Shown in pieces: positions 22,119 through 34,692 of a stretch of DNA of 64,000 nt. The position numbers and the translations under genes are program-made. The DNA is from Pomphorhynchus laevis (taxonomy: Eukaryota > Acanthocephala > Palaeacanthocephala > Echinorhynchida > Pomphorhynchidae): assembly GCA_012934845.2 (NCBI GenBank), contig WNNJ02002406.1, positions 1 to 64,000 on the forward strand, read 5' to 3'. The notes under the pieces were generated by a model. It had not been told where the DNA came from. It was given only the letters and a program-made list of their open reading frames with translations, and searched no databases. The stretch's first letter is position 1. The number at the start of each line of letters is the position of its first letter.

Positions 22119-23161
22119 TAATATTAATATTTAATAAATATATTATTAAATATTAATATAATATTTAATAAAAATAACTTGTACAAATTTAATGTTTTGT
22201 TTCTGATGAAACAAAACATTCAATGAAATGTAAAGTTGATATATATACTCTATCGCAAAAATAGATATTTTAGTCATTACTATAGATTTTGAATAAGAAA
22301 GTATAATAGCCTCATTAAAAGTTATTCTTCAAAACATTTAGCTTAATCAATAGTTAGCCTACTAAATACTGGAGATATGTCAGTGGTTCACAACCTTTTC
22401 ACAGAAAAACCCTCGAACAGTCAAGGAAAGCATTTCCTCAATACGAACATATTTTCTAAATTTAGACGAGAATTAAACTTCATAATGTTCCGCACTATTG
22501 CTGCCTCTCAAGCTATGATTTATTGATGGATGCTGGTATTACATCGTAGGCGTACAATAATGCTATTAGCGCAGGCACTAGGGACAATTCCTAAGCCCTC
22601 TTCATTGCAAGTATAAATAAAGAAGACTAAATGATATATATTTGGCAAATTGTTATAATTGAAAAACAAATTATGATTTAATTTTTTAAAATCAGTTATA
22701 ATTGAGTTATTATCTCTATACGAAATTTAGTTTAAATTTTATAAATGGATTTTGGTAATTCACACTCAGCGTATAAAATCCATTCAGCAATCTTATCATT
22801 TAAATATTTCGTGGGTAGAAATAACAGGTATATAAAAGGTTAATTTTACTGACGGCTAATATATCGGAAATGTCAAAAATAAAGTATATATAGTATATGT
22901 AATATATTTTATATTATATTTTATATAAAGTATAAATTATATATAATATATATAGTATATATTTTATATTAAAATATAAATTTACATAATTTACGAAATA
23001 TATTTTAGATAATATACATTTTACAAGTATTTATATATACACTATATCTCAAAAATATATATTCTAATATCTATATTATAAATGTTCAATAAGAAAGTAT
23101 AATATCTTCATTAAAATGGATCATAATCTCTTTTACATGTCAGCACAATATTGACACCAAC
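22119..23161. other. AT-rich DNA with tata-type simple sequence
   Basis: No genes. Low-complexity tatata/ttatat sequence dominates at about 22,890-23,060. Confidence 0.45.
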
Positions 23162-25768
23162 AGTCAAAGGTAAACTGCTCGTAAATACATTTTACACCGT
23201 TTTACTTAGAACAAAAATCATGTAAAGCACTATCGATAACATACGTATATCGAAAACTTTAAAGTATATACTTACACTGCGATATCCGATTCATAAATGT
23301 TAGACTATAATCTATGATAGCCTACGACCTACATGTGTAATATTGCCTGATTCTTCAATAAACTTCAAGTTATTAGATGCATGCAAACGGCGTTTCATCA
23401 AAAAAGTCCTTAGCATATCTCCCAAAATTCATTCAACTTCTATTGCAGCTATCATTTTGATCATAGTATCTACCAATAGAATATCGACAACATATTCGTT
23501 TCCCTGAGACATCCGTATTCAAATATTACAGAATAATTTAAAAAGGGCCTTGCAATCGACCACGAAATAACCACAACAGCTACTACCTTGTAACGACTCC
23601 GGCATAAATCACACAATACTAAGCTACCACTTATCGTCTGCCCCTATATGCATGTGCAACACAGCAAGCATAATCCTTATGTAATCCCACAACCGTTCGA
23701 AATATTGCAGGTGTAATTTTCGTCAATTCCAACTTTCATCCATTTTTCACAAATTTCATCGTCTTGCCCTTTCCAAAGTGACACTCAAGCAAATCAATTC
23801 GATATCCGCTGACCTTTTATACATCCTTGATCTAAAGAAACTATTTTCCATGGCAATTGTAACGACATACTTATATTAGTTAATTCTTATGATTTGATAC
23901 AACTCTACGATGTATTATCCTAGCATGAACTGTGCATAATCAAGTCTTCTAATATAAGCATGCCAGAAGTTGGTTAATTAAAGTTGAATACTCTTTTATA
24001 ACATAAATCTAAAACGTGTATAACAGCAGTTTTACGTATTTAAATTTGTATCCATAATCACTTAAAATGCTTGTTAATTCTTTGAGTTATTGTTTATTCT
24101 TTAAGTTATTTTTGAGTTATTGTAGAAGACTACAATAATTCAAAAAAGTGTAAAGATAGTTAATTGATAAATTTATGAGAAAATTGCGAATCCAATCAAA
24201 TTCTTCAATGTTGATTGATGGAAAATATTATTTCTAAAACATGTCGAATACTCACTAATAATGGTAACCATCACGGCAATGCAGTTTCTGAGAACTCATG
24301 GAAATATCTTCACATCGTTTATCTTGTAAAATGTTATATTTGTCAATAATAGTGAATTTTTGTTATTCACTAACATATTTCACAAAAATAACCTCTTGCG
24401 TCTGAATATGCTTTTTTTATTCAACTTATCGATTAGTCACAATTTAATACGGTATTCGTTGAGTATATATTTGTCGGTGATTTTATGCTTATTGATTAAT
24501 TCATTGAACAATACTTACATATATTTTTAATCTCTTCGCAGCACACTAATATGCCCCGGTACTGTCCGAAAACAACTGAGTTACGACAACAGTTAAACTT
24601 CAATCATGAAAAAACATTATGCCAGCAATGAACAACGCTTGTTCTTATCTTCAAAACATAGATCGATGAATAATGATTTATATTGTACGGATAAAGTCAT
24701 GGGTAAAAAGTTTAAAATGCCGCAATATCTTAAATTAGTTAATTCTTGATAAAAGATGCCAAATATCGTGAAAACCATAGTAATACCGGAACTAATATAG
24801 ATCCTATTAAAGTTGTATTTATTGATATAGTTATATTATAGATCTAATACAGCTCTTCTAGCATACTATTTGCTAGAAAAGTTGAATTTGATACAACTCT
24901 ACGGTATATTATCCTAGCATAAACTAAACATAATCAACTGTTTTAGCATAATCATGTCATTTATCTATCATATATATTGTGCCGAACCTCCGGATTAAGA
25001 TCTGGAGTCAGTATATTCCGTTCTTCGATTCTAGATCCTCTTTGACATTACTTTCATTATCTCGTAGTATGCCAATAATTCATTTACTTCGCGGTTTTGC
25101 GTGAAACCGCTAACTATCAACAGAAAGCAGCTGCTAGCGAAATATAAAATAAATTAGTGTTTATTGATCCTGCTTAAAAATCTTGATTTGAAAAAGGATC
25201 AAGTTCTTTAAAGTACAGAGTACATTAAATAGGGTAAATTCTGTAATTAATGAAAGATTAATTGCTGAAAATGTTAACCTAATAAGATTAATTTAGATTT
25301 GATTAAGTTTAAAGCACGTATTATGGTGTTATATAATGTAGAGCCTTGTGTCGTCTCTCAATTTATTACCTACAAATACTTTAAATCACATTACAATATT
25401 TTATGATAAATGGGCGGAGCATAACAGCCCATTTTTCATGATTTAACATTTAAAAGTTAATATCAAACGAAAACAGCATTTTTACTCGGAATAATATTCT
25501 GATTTGTAAGTTACCAGAATTCTATTTCCATTGAAATATTGATTGAAAATATTTAATGTTGATTTATAATTAATATTCTTAATTATTTCCAATCCAATAT
25601 TTGAAAATATTAAATATTGCTAAAATATTTAAATTTGAAATATTTGAAATAATTTAAAATATTTGCTCTTGTATTATAGCTAATCTTTATGCATTCTAGA
25701 CAAGCGTGATGCTTATTTAATAAGGGTAAATTGATTTGACGACGTTTATTTATCAACGAATGCTGATC
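23162..25768. repeat. 2.6-kb non-coding repeat, copy 1
   Basis: Almost the same sequence as 46,082-48,705, in the same orientation. Differences are scattered substitutions, about 100 bp present only in copy 2 after the first 35 bp, and about 110 bp present only in copy 1 near 25,578-25,690. No frame of 60 codons or more and no recognisable protein. Internally, a ~70-bp segment (starting ttgatacaactctacg) occurs at about 23,893 and again at about 24,890. A foldback half-element lies at about 25,095-25,200. The family is not identified. Confidence 0.85.
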
Positions 25769-25984
25769 CTACATTTTTTAACGGATTAATTGCTTTTCAA
25801 ATACAAGATTTGCGTTAATCCAATTGTTTACATCCGAATAAAAATATTTAACGAGTTTAAATCTCTACCTAAATATTATTTAGTTCAAACATCCTTCTGT
25901 CATTTTTTATGAATTTTATAAATAATTCAAGTGGCTCAATATTTAACTGGGATGTATTTCAACTTATTGGTTAGCAATTTATAC

Positions 25985-26150
25985 ACGGCTTGTTGGATCG
26001 ATTGGGGGTGAGCTCAGATCCCCTGGACCTGAGGCCGTTTGTCATGTCGGAAGACTAACAATGTCATTATTGATTTGTTTTCGTCTAGTTTTTTGCTTTT
26101 CTGTTTTCTCTGTTTTCTGTCGGTTATTCTTATGTTTAGTCATTTAAGAA
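25985..26150 (+). mobile_element. Severely truncated Jockey-like LINE 3' end
   Basis: The sequence ttgttggatcgattggggg and ctcagatcccc matches the 3' end of the Jockey-like ORF2 and 3' UTR at 5,320-5,400, with a similar T-rich continuation. Only the last ~160 bp are present, typical of 5' truncation. Confidence 0.7.
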
Positions 26151-27239
26151 AACCCTTACTTACTTGCTTTATACAAAAAGTACTTGTTCATTATCAAACT
26201 TGTGCTTGAATACATGTCGGTATTTAAAATATCATGTAGTATTTTTGTTTTTATATTCAGCTGCCTAATGGTTTCTACTAATATTTATTGCATTAGTATT
26301 CATTTGTATGAAATGCGGTGAAATTGTCTTTTAAAAAGTTTTTTATTGTTCGACAACTAGAACAAGGCAATACATTTGGTAGTAGATTGATCCATAAGAA
26401 ATAGAATTTAGTTTTTATCAAGTTCGTTTCTGCTTTTTTAAATGCATTTGTTTCTATTTATGTCTTGCCTAATTTAGATTGTCTGTCACAATACTTAGCT
26501 AGCATTTCGAAGAGCTCCTTAATCATTGAGCGTTTTGTGAGCTCATTGAAAGAGCTCAACGTGCTATTGACGAGCTTGTTAGACATTCGTTTATTAACGC
26601 TACGCTCTATAAATGCCACAATCTAAATAGCAACATAGCAATATCAAGAAAGCTAAATAAATTCCGCTTCATTTGTTCTTTTGCAAGTACTATCGAACAA
26701 CATAAAACATTATTTGCCAATAAACAATCATTTAACTATATATATGCTGAAATCGTAATGTTAAACAAACTATCGCAAGATCAGTTACATCAAATTTATT
26801 AGCAAACACTAAAATAATTATTACTTCAGGATCCATAGTTGGTTTTAAAGGTAGTAAGTGGACATCACGACCTACGATAAATTTTAATATTTAATATTAA
26901 ATATTAAATTTTAATTAGTAGTTAAGGATCATTGCCAAGAATCATTTTTTAATATCTTGTTTTATTTTTAGACTAATTCTCTTTGGTTGAGTGACACCCT
27001 GCTGAAACAAAGGATGGCTTATCTCCACATACTTGGATTTGTATATACCAACATTATGATCAGTGATTTGTATATACTAACATCATAATGCAGAGTAGGA
27101 TAAATTCTAATACGAATTTATCATATCCTATAGGAATAGCATACATTATAATATGAATCAATATTCAAACAATATCAGGATGAATGTGAAATTGTATAGG
27201 AAAATCAAAAATTCGGTTTCTTTGTTATTTAACACATAA
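26151..27239. other. AT-rich DNA with one anonymous open frame
   Basis: The + strand is open without stop at about 26,531-26,799 (89 codons). The stretch includes RAQRAIDELVRHSF, YKCHNLNSN and LNKLSQDQLHQIY, a composition more protein-like than expected for AT-rich noise. It starts after a stop and has no early methionine, so it would have to be an exon or a mobile-element remnant. Nothing else is recognised. Confidence 0.3.
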
Positions 27240-28235
27240 TTATTTTGTAATAAATAATTAAAAAATAATAAATAATTATAAATAATACATTATTATATAA
27301 GCTTTTATATGAGAATTATCAAGTTAAAATTTAAAATTTAAAATAAAAATCAATTTTTATGACTTGACTAATAAACAATATACAATGTATCCAAATAAGG
27401 AATAGAGTTCATCGGGAGGAACCGTTATGTAATCAAAATTTTGCACAAATGCATCTACCCAACATTACAGTAGGGACATATACATGCTAATAACGTATTT
27501 CATCAGATGAAATTTGATTATCAAGTATCTTATTCTAATACAAAGTATATTATTTACTATTCATCCATACAAATTTTCCCGATAGTTACCGAAAATACAA
27601 AATGATTAAATTAATCATTTATTTAATTAGATTTATTTAAGGTAATAATTTTTAAATTCAATTTTTATAAATTGACTAATAAATAAAAGACGATGTCTCA
27701 GAATAAAGATCAGAGGTCATCAGGAGGAACTGAAATGCTATCAGGTTTCGGCCCCTATTCATCGACCCAACACAGCAGCGGAGACAAATTCATGCTAATG
27801 AAGTACTTCCTCTGATAAAATTTGATTATCAAGTATCTTATTCTAATATAAAGTATATTATTTATTATTTATCCATTAAAATTGTCCGCTTTACAGTTCA
27901 AATTTATTTTTAATAATATGTTGATGATTTATATATTTAAAGATTTATATTTTATATTATATGTTATGCATGAATGCTCATGCAAAAATATGTTTCTTGT
28001 AAAATTTAAATATGTAATTTTTACGATATAAATTAATAATAGTTTTAATTGATGTTAATTTACTGTTTATTTCTTGATATATACCTTCTTTGTCATCAAT
28101 ATTTGTTTTATTAAGAATAAGGCTACTTGGATAAATTTGTTCGCTTATTGAATAAAAATTGTAAGAGTTAAATACACATATATCATCAATGTATCTAGAC
28201 AAATATTTAATATCTTTATATTATTTAGATTTATT
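27240..28235 (-). mobile_element. Penelope-like element fragment 1
   Basis: On the minus strand, 28,220-27,978 reads a reverse transcriptase piece with YLSRYIDDICVF (YIDD is the catalytic box of Penelope-like RTs), IYPSSLILNKTN and INLYRK. Downstream of it on the minus strand are two ~240-bp direct repeats (about 27,655-27,890 and 27,345-27,590), also seen once beside the second fragment at 38 kb. Such paired terminal segments fit the tandem pLTR layout of Penelope-like elements. No GIY-YIG endonuclease was seen. Broken and incomplete. Confidence 0.65.
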
Positions 28236-29154
28236 TTTAGACAGTCATGGACAAATTCATATTATATCAATCAGATCACCTGATTTATACCTTAAATTAA
28301 AATATTGTAAATATTAATACATTATAAATATTATATTTATTACCTGATCACCAGTATACTCTTTTATTATATAAAACAGTATACCTCAAATACTAAATAC
28401 TTTTTTGTCGTATTAATAATCCCCAGTTTCAGTATTTCTGACGGAGGTTTTATTACGGCGAAAACAAAGTCCAAAGGTCAATAATAACTTGTCATCAGAA
28501 CAAATCAGATTAAATAACTGAGTTATCGTATTTTATATTATTTATAAATTAAAAACAGTGCTAAATAAAAATGAAATAATGAAATAATTAATAATTAAAT
28601 AATTATAAATACTAATAAATAATAAATAATTGATTATTTTTAAAATTCGTAAGCTATAATTGGCTAATATTACTTTCCATTTGAAAACCTCTAATTTCTC
28701 TACTTTTAAATAATTCTGATTTATAAAATATTTGGGACTGCTAATAATTCAATTATATCCATATATTTATATTTACTTGATAACTACTTAAGTACATCGT
28801 TGTACTCATAAATAAATCATTATGTTTTCCCCGCAAGGAGGAATAAGCAGCTGAATAACTAATTAAATAAATAACTACTTAATAATTAGTTATTTTTAAT
28901 TATTATATATAATAAATCACTAATTAATAATTAGTTATTATTAATTATTATATATATTCTCTACTCATTTGTACTTTTATTTATTGTCTTTACTTAATCC
29001 TAACCGGAAGTTAAACCCAAACAAATTTAGCCTAACGTTAAATTTGATTACATCTTATATATCCGAATATATAATTATTTAATTTTTCTCATGCTTCCTT
29101 TGTATCAACTAAATCTTAATTTGGATAAATCGTACTGCATCTTATTATAATTAA
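28236..29154. other. AT-rich DNA, nothing recognised
   Basis: Only short local duplications, such as taataattagttatt near 28,880 and 28,925. Confidence 0.45.
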
Positions 29155-29830
29155 CTTTATCGATGACAAATCTTATCAAAGATTAATCTGATAAAATTAA
29201 TCTATGATAAGATTTATCATCGTTAAGATTAATCTTTGATAGGATTAATCAAATAAGATTAATCTTTGATAAGATTAATCTTTGATAAGATTTATCATCG
29301 ATAAAATTAATCATCGATAAAATTAATCATCGACAAGATTAATCATCGATAAAAATAAGTATCGGTCAAATTAATCATCGATAAGATTAATCGTCGATAA
29401 GATTAATCCTCGATAAGATGAATCATCGCTAAAATTAATCTTCGATAAGATTAATCATCGATAAGATTAATCGTCGATAAGATTAATCATCGATAAGATT
29501 AATCATCGCTAAAATTAATCATCGATAAGATTAATCTGATAATTTTAATCATCGATAAGATTAATTATCGATAAGATTAATTATCGATAAGATTAATTAT
29601 CGATAAGATTAAATCGTCGATAAGATTAATTATTGATAAGATTAATCATCGATAAGATCAATCATCGATAAGATTAATTATCAATAAGATTAATCATCGA
29701 TAAGATTAATTTTATCGATGAGAATAATCATCGATAAGATTAATTATCGATAAGATTAATCCTCGATTAATTGATAAGATTGATCATCGATGAGATTAAT
29801 CTTCGATCTAATTAATCATCGATTATAAAA
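29155..29830. repeat. 16-bp ATCGAT minisatellite, roughly 40 units
   Basis: Tandem and partly degenerate units of catcgataagattaat. Variants replace catcga by cgtcga, cttcga or tatcga, and some units are shortened. Each standard unit contains the palindrome atcgat, so both strands carry a regular ladder of ClaI-type sites. No coding potential. Confidence 0.95.
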
Positions 29831-30077
29831 GATAATATATTATAATAGAGAATAATTTATAATTAATAATTTTAAATTAATAATTTGAAATTATTTTACT
29901 TAAATTATTTATCTTTTAATTAATAATTTTATTTTTAAACTAGCACGCAAACAAATTAGATCATCAATCTGAGTTTACCTATTTGATAAAATAAATAAAT
30001 TTTAAATAAATATTAATAATTATAAATAATAAATAATTATATAATATTTTTATATAATTTATATTTATATAAAGTTA

Positions 30078-32944
30078 GGTGGTGCGTTCCGTTCCTCCTC
30101 GCGGTGCCACTGGATAGCGCTTCTATTCTGGGAGCGTGAACCATGCTTAACGTAGGAACACTGACTGGTAAATCTCGAGAGATTGCAGCTGACCTAAAGA
30201 TGAGAAAGATTGGCATCTGTGCAATTCAAGAGACCAAATGGAAGGGAGTAAAATCCAAGGAAATTGGAGACGGGTACAAACTTTACTACATTGGTACAGA
30301 GACATCACGAAATGGAGTAGCCATTGCCATAGTGGAGAGACTCGAAGACCAAATGTGCTCAAGACCAAAAGTGACGCTATACACAGGAAGGTTGATTAAG
30401 TCAAGCTGGCATTGTGGAAAACCACTGTCCACCACTTCTCTGCGTACGCCCCTCAAACAGAGTGCACAGATGACGAGAAGCTGGACTTCTGGGAAATGCT
30501 AGATGAAAAAATGGCAGATGTACCAGAAGAAGACTATGTGAACATAGCCGGTGACATGAATGTCCATGTTGGACAGACGGACTAGAGTGAATGTTATGGT
30601 GGATATGGCATCGATGAGAAGAACGCAGATGGGGAACGATTTCTGGAGTTTGCAACTACGCACAACTTCACCATCACCAACATCAATTTCACAAAAAGGC
30701 CGAGCCACCTGTACACGTACTACCATGGAACGGGCACACAAGCCAGGAAGTCGCAAATTTATTTCATCCTGGTGAGGCGAAAGCACAAGAAGACGGTGCT
30801 CGACACAAATGTCATCCCATTCGAGACCACAGCGACTCAACACAAGCAACTGATATGCGACCTGAAACTTGAAGTCACCCGTTAACCAATGCCAGAATAA
30901 ACGAAGACGAGTCGAATCAAGTGGCAGAAACTGAGGGAAGAAGATATATTTGGAAAAAAGGCAAAGCTGACCCGGATAAGACTGCTTAGCGTACATGGAG
31001 TTCAGGACACCTGAACCGCATTGTGCTGCACGATCCACCTAACTGCAAAGCACATACTCGGATCCATTAAGCCATGTCAACAATACATCGACAAAGAAAC
31101 TTGGTTCTGGACCGAAGAGGTCAAAGACGCGGTGAAGGCAAAGAAAAATTCCTACAAGGCTCTCCGGATAGCACAAACGCAGCAGAAAAAGGATGAGTAC
31201 CACCGAGCGAAAAATAAAGCAAGGTAACAAATGGCTATTGCTAAGAGCAACTACCTAGATAATCTCTACGAAAAGCTCGACACTCGAGAAGGAGAAAATG
31301 GCGTATACCGACTAGCACGTGCAAGCCGGAAGAAGGCAACAGACATCGAGAAGTTCTATAATATCAGTGATGATTGAGGAAAACTCCTAATATACTCACA
31401 AGACGTGCTGGAGAGATAGAGAAGATATTTCAAAGCTATCTCCACAGAAGAGTTCGAACACCCACCAATACCATAAGGGACATCAAACCACACACAAGTT
31501 GAGCAACTCAACGAGGCAGAGATCAGCGAGGCAACCATGAAGATGAAGCCGGGTAAAGCCATCGGACCGGATGATGTGGCGGCGGACATCTGGAAAACCA
31601 ACCCGGATGAGTTGACACAATGGCTAACGAAGTTACTCCAGAAGATTATTGACGCAAATATGTGCCAGAAGACTGGGGTGCCAGAAGACCGGCAGATTGC
31701 CAAAACTACCGGCTAATCCGTCTTCTCAGTCACACCATGAGATCTTAGAGAGAGTGCTCGACAAGAGAATACGTGACACTATCAAACTAAATGTCAACCA
31801 GGCAGCCTTGGTGCGTAACTGTGGAGCCATCGATGCAATACACTCAGCCAGACTACTCATTGAAAAGCACATAGAGAAGAAGCAGCCAATCCATATAACT
31901 TCTCTTAGCCTTGGGAGGGCGTTCGACATAGTCCCTCATGAGCTCTTATGGTACCCCCTGAGATGCAGATAAGTACCGGAAGAATTGATCGAATGGGTGA
32001 ATATGCTGTACAAAAGAACTACGAGCAGTGTGTTAACAACAACGGAAAAGTTCAGAGAATTCCAGTCTCAATCGGTGTTCACCAAGGATCTGCACTCTTC
32101 CCATTACTATTCGTCATAGTTATGGACGTATTTACGAAAGACATGCAAAGAAAAGCACCATGAACCATCCTTTATGCCGACGATGTTATGCTGGTATCTA
32201 AGGACAAACATGACCTCGAGCAGCCAGTACAGCAATGGCACGATCGCCTAGCACAGTTTGAGTTGAAACTGAAGACAGCCCAAACAGAGTATATGACGAA
32301 GAATCAGAACGAAGATGTAAGCATATCAGTCAATGGCGTGCCTTTGCCAAATACAAATGCGTTCAAATATCTGGGATCAGTCATCTCCAGCACAGGAGGA
32401 GTGGCCAAAGACGTCACCACTCGCATCAAAGCTAGCTGGTCAAAATGGAAAGCAGCCACTGGAGTCTTGTGCCCCAAACGTATACCAGGCAGACTCAAAT
32501 CGAAATTCTACAGAAGCGTGATACTGCCTGTAGCAATGTACGGTGCTGAGTGCTAGGCAATGAGACAGCTGAACGTAAGGTTGGATGTATGGAAGTAAAA
32601 ATGCTAAGATAGATCGCGGGAAAAACTCGCCAAGATTATATTCGTAAGAAGACATCCGGGAGCGATTTGGCGTAGCACCCATAGCAAAAAATCTAAGAGA
32701 ATTAAGGCTGAGATGGTATGGGCATGTACTGAGGGCAGACGTGAACACACTGGCGCAGGCACCACTTCAAATCGAGGTCGACGGTAAGAAACCGAGAGGA
32801 AGACCACAGAAAAGATGGATGGATACCCTACTGAATGATATGAAAATGGTCGGACTCGCGTTCGAAGACGCAGTGGATAGGGCATTTTGGTACCAGCGAA
32901 CGTGGCAAGCGGGCCCCGCCAACCGGGATAAACGCTAAGAAGAA
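30078..32944 (+). mobile_element. RTE-type LINE with 18-bp target duplication
   Basis: About 2.87 kb, bounded by tatatttatataaagtta at 30,060-30,077 and 32,945-32,962, a clear target-site duplication. It carries an endonuclease and RT of RTE type and ends in taagaagaa instead of a long poly(A), as RTE elements often do. It is decidedly richer in GC than its AT-rich target, which belongs to the Penelope-like 3' repeat family. The coding region changes frame several times and has in-frame stops, so the copy is dead, but both ends look preserved. Confidence 0.92.
30143..32938 (+). pseudogene. RTE endonuclease-reverse transcriptase (broken)
   Basis: Starts at ATG 30,143 with LNVGTLTGKS and AIQETKWKG (endonuclease). 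Later come MKPGKAIGPDDV (31,540s), ILERVLDKRIRDT, a degraded motif A (LGRAFDIVPHELLW), GVHQGSALFPLLF (motif B), YADDVMLVS (32,171 on) and FKYLGSVIS. The C terminus holds KPRGRPQKRWMD and EDAVDRAFW. These are hallmark RTE sequences. Fragments lie in at least two frames with changes near 30.5, 30.8-31.0, 31.2-31.6, 31.95 and 32.6-32.7 kb. The usual K of LEKAFD is lost from motif A. Confidence 0.9.
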
Positions 32945-32962
32945 TATATTTATATAAAGTTA

Positions 32963-33690
32963 AAATATAAAATTTAAAATAAATATTATTTTTTATTAAT
33001 TGATTAATAAATAATATATGATGTATCCTTATATAAGGAATATAATACCATTGCATACAAACTACCATAGTATACAAACAGCTTTAGTTCATGCTGTTGC
33101 TGGGATACATCAAATTGACACTTTAATCATTTCTTAATTTAATACTTAATAACAAATAATGGTTTTAAATGATGCAAAATATCGAGCACATCACGCGTTG
33201 CGTTTCACGCTTATAAAACGCAATGATATATAAACGCTGATAATAGTTATTATTATATATTCAATTATTTTGAATTAAAAATTTGATATTCTTTTACTAA
33301 GACAATAGTTTAATGCTCTTGTTAGATCTATTGTTAGATACACAGCGCCTTTATGAAACGCAACTAAAATAATATATATATGCTAATTTGTCGATCTATC
33401 TTACAAATAAATACGGTATTGATTGTTGTTAATAGAATTTATTCAGAGTAAATTCTATGTGGTCGGTAACAAAATGTAAAGTTGTCGACGAATTGAAAAA
33501 ATTAATCGATCGTTATTATTTTTAATATTTTAAGGAATATCTAGGTTGTGAGCATACATTAAAAAGTTTCTCATAAATAGTATTCAGCAATATGAGTAAA
33601 TTAAAGTTTCCATTGAGATCACAATTAAGGTGAATTTTCAATATATACAAACATAAGCCTAATTTTACTCATGTGATTTTTCATTTGTAG
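32963..33690. other. Penelope-like repeat remnant and AT-rich 5' flank of IPMK copy 1
   Basis: The first ~80 bp (taaaatataaaatttaaaataaa and following) belong to the same repeat seen near 27.3, 34.95 and 37.95 kb. The rest is AT-rich. An acceptor-like catttgtag ends at 33,690, 18 bp before the IPMK start codon; it could close a 5' UTR intron or be a trans-splice site. Confidence 0.5.
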
Positions 33691-33708
33691 ATTTTTTCAT
33701 TTTACAAC

Positions 33709-34692
33709 ATGAACGACGTACTATCTCCACCAATGCCTCCTGGTTGTAAGCCATTATCCCATCAGGTTGCCGGACACGTCCATGGTAAAAGTAAACGAAA
33801 ACTCGGTTTGCTTGAGAGGGGAAGCGAAATTTTGAAACCAGTAGAAGCTACACCTATTGGTGAACGAGAGCTAATTTTCTATGAAACTTTGTCCAACAGT
33901 GAAGATTCCATCATTCAAAAGGTTAAATTAAATCTTGCTCCTTTTATATCAAATTACTATGGCTTGTATAAGTACGAGAATATTCGATATCTCCGCCTTC
34001 AGAACGTGTGCTATGAATATACATATCCATGCGTGATTGATTTAAAGATTGGTAGACAAACATGGGATCCGACCGCTTCTGAAGCGGATATCATACGTAA
34101 AAGAAATAAATATCCACCATGCGAACAGCTGGGTTTTCAAATAACTGGGTTTCAGCGGTACTACAAAGTAATATCAAACAACGACGATGGTTTTGGTAAA
34201 ATATTTTGCTCTAAGCACGAGAAAAAGTGTCTTCGTCAACTATCTGCTTCGGGTATGCTAACTGCGCTGTCTACTTTTTTTGCATATAATTATGAAAAAT
34301 CGTCAACAAATTCATTAATTCCTAATAGTCAGCTCATTGAATCAGTGCTATGTCGATTGAATGAGCTTTATGAAGCTATGAAAAATCAACGATCCTATTT
34401 GTTTTACGCTACTTCACTGTTGATTATATTTGAAAGCTGGTCGGGTGCTACAAGTAAGAACTGTACTAAATTTAACGGATTTAGATGTATGGAAAAATAC
34501 GACCCTCATAGTGTCATCGCTAATGATGATACTGACGGCATTAATCGATCTCAAAATAATGTATGCGATTATTTTAGTGTCACTTTCTTACGTGATCATT
34601 TTACATTTAATTTGTACATAAATTGCAAATTTAATTTTTCTACAAAGCATTATCTTCAAATGCGTCAAAATAATCTGAATATTCAAAAGTAA
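33709..34692 (+). CDS. IPMK: Inositol polyphosphate multikinase-like protein, copy 1 (C-terminal motif missing)
   Basis: IPMK phosphorylates soluble inositol phosphates (IP3 to IP4/IP5) with ATP. The N-terminal half matches the family: PLSHQVAGHVHGK (residues 15-27), ILKPVEATP, RELIFYETL, then the inositol-binding motif PCVIDLKIG (P107, D111, K113, G115), and later QLGFQITGF and ATSLLIIFES. The frame is open for 327 codons. A consensus donor (gtaaga) at 34,454 could end the exon in phase 1 after ESWSGAT, but no downstream exon with the expected IDFAH-type ATP/metal motif was found. Alternatively translation runs to the stop at 34,692, beside an aataaa signal, giving a protein without that motif. 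It is a diverged paralogue of the gene at 57.8 kb. Confidence 0.85.
   Translation: MNDVLSPPMPPGCKPLSHQVAGHVHGKSKRKLGLLERGSEILKPVEATPIGERELIFYETLSNSEDSIIQKVKLNLAPFISNYYGLYKYENIRYLRLQNVCYEYTYPCVIDLKIGRQTWDPTASEADIIRKRNKYPPCEQLGFQITGFQRYYKVISNNDDGFGKIFCSKHEKKCLRQLSASGMLTALSTFFAYNYEKSSTNSLIPNSQLIESVLCRLNELYEAMKNQRSYLFYATSLLIIFESWSGATSKNCTKFNGFRCMEKYDPHSVIANDDTDGINRSQNNVCDYFSVTFLRDHFTFNLYINCKFNFSTKHYLQMRQNNLNIQK

Noticed and set aside
29155-29830. CRISPR-like look of regular short repeats
   Set aside because: Units are contiguous without unique spacers, and the context is animal DNA.
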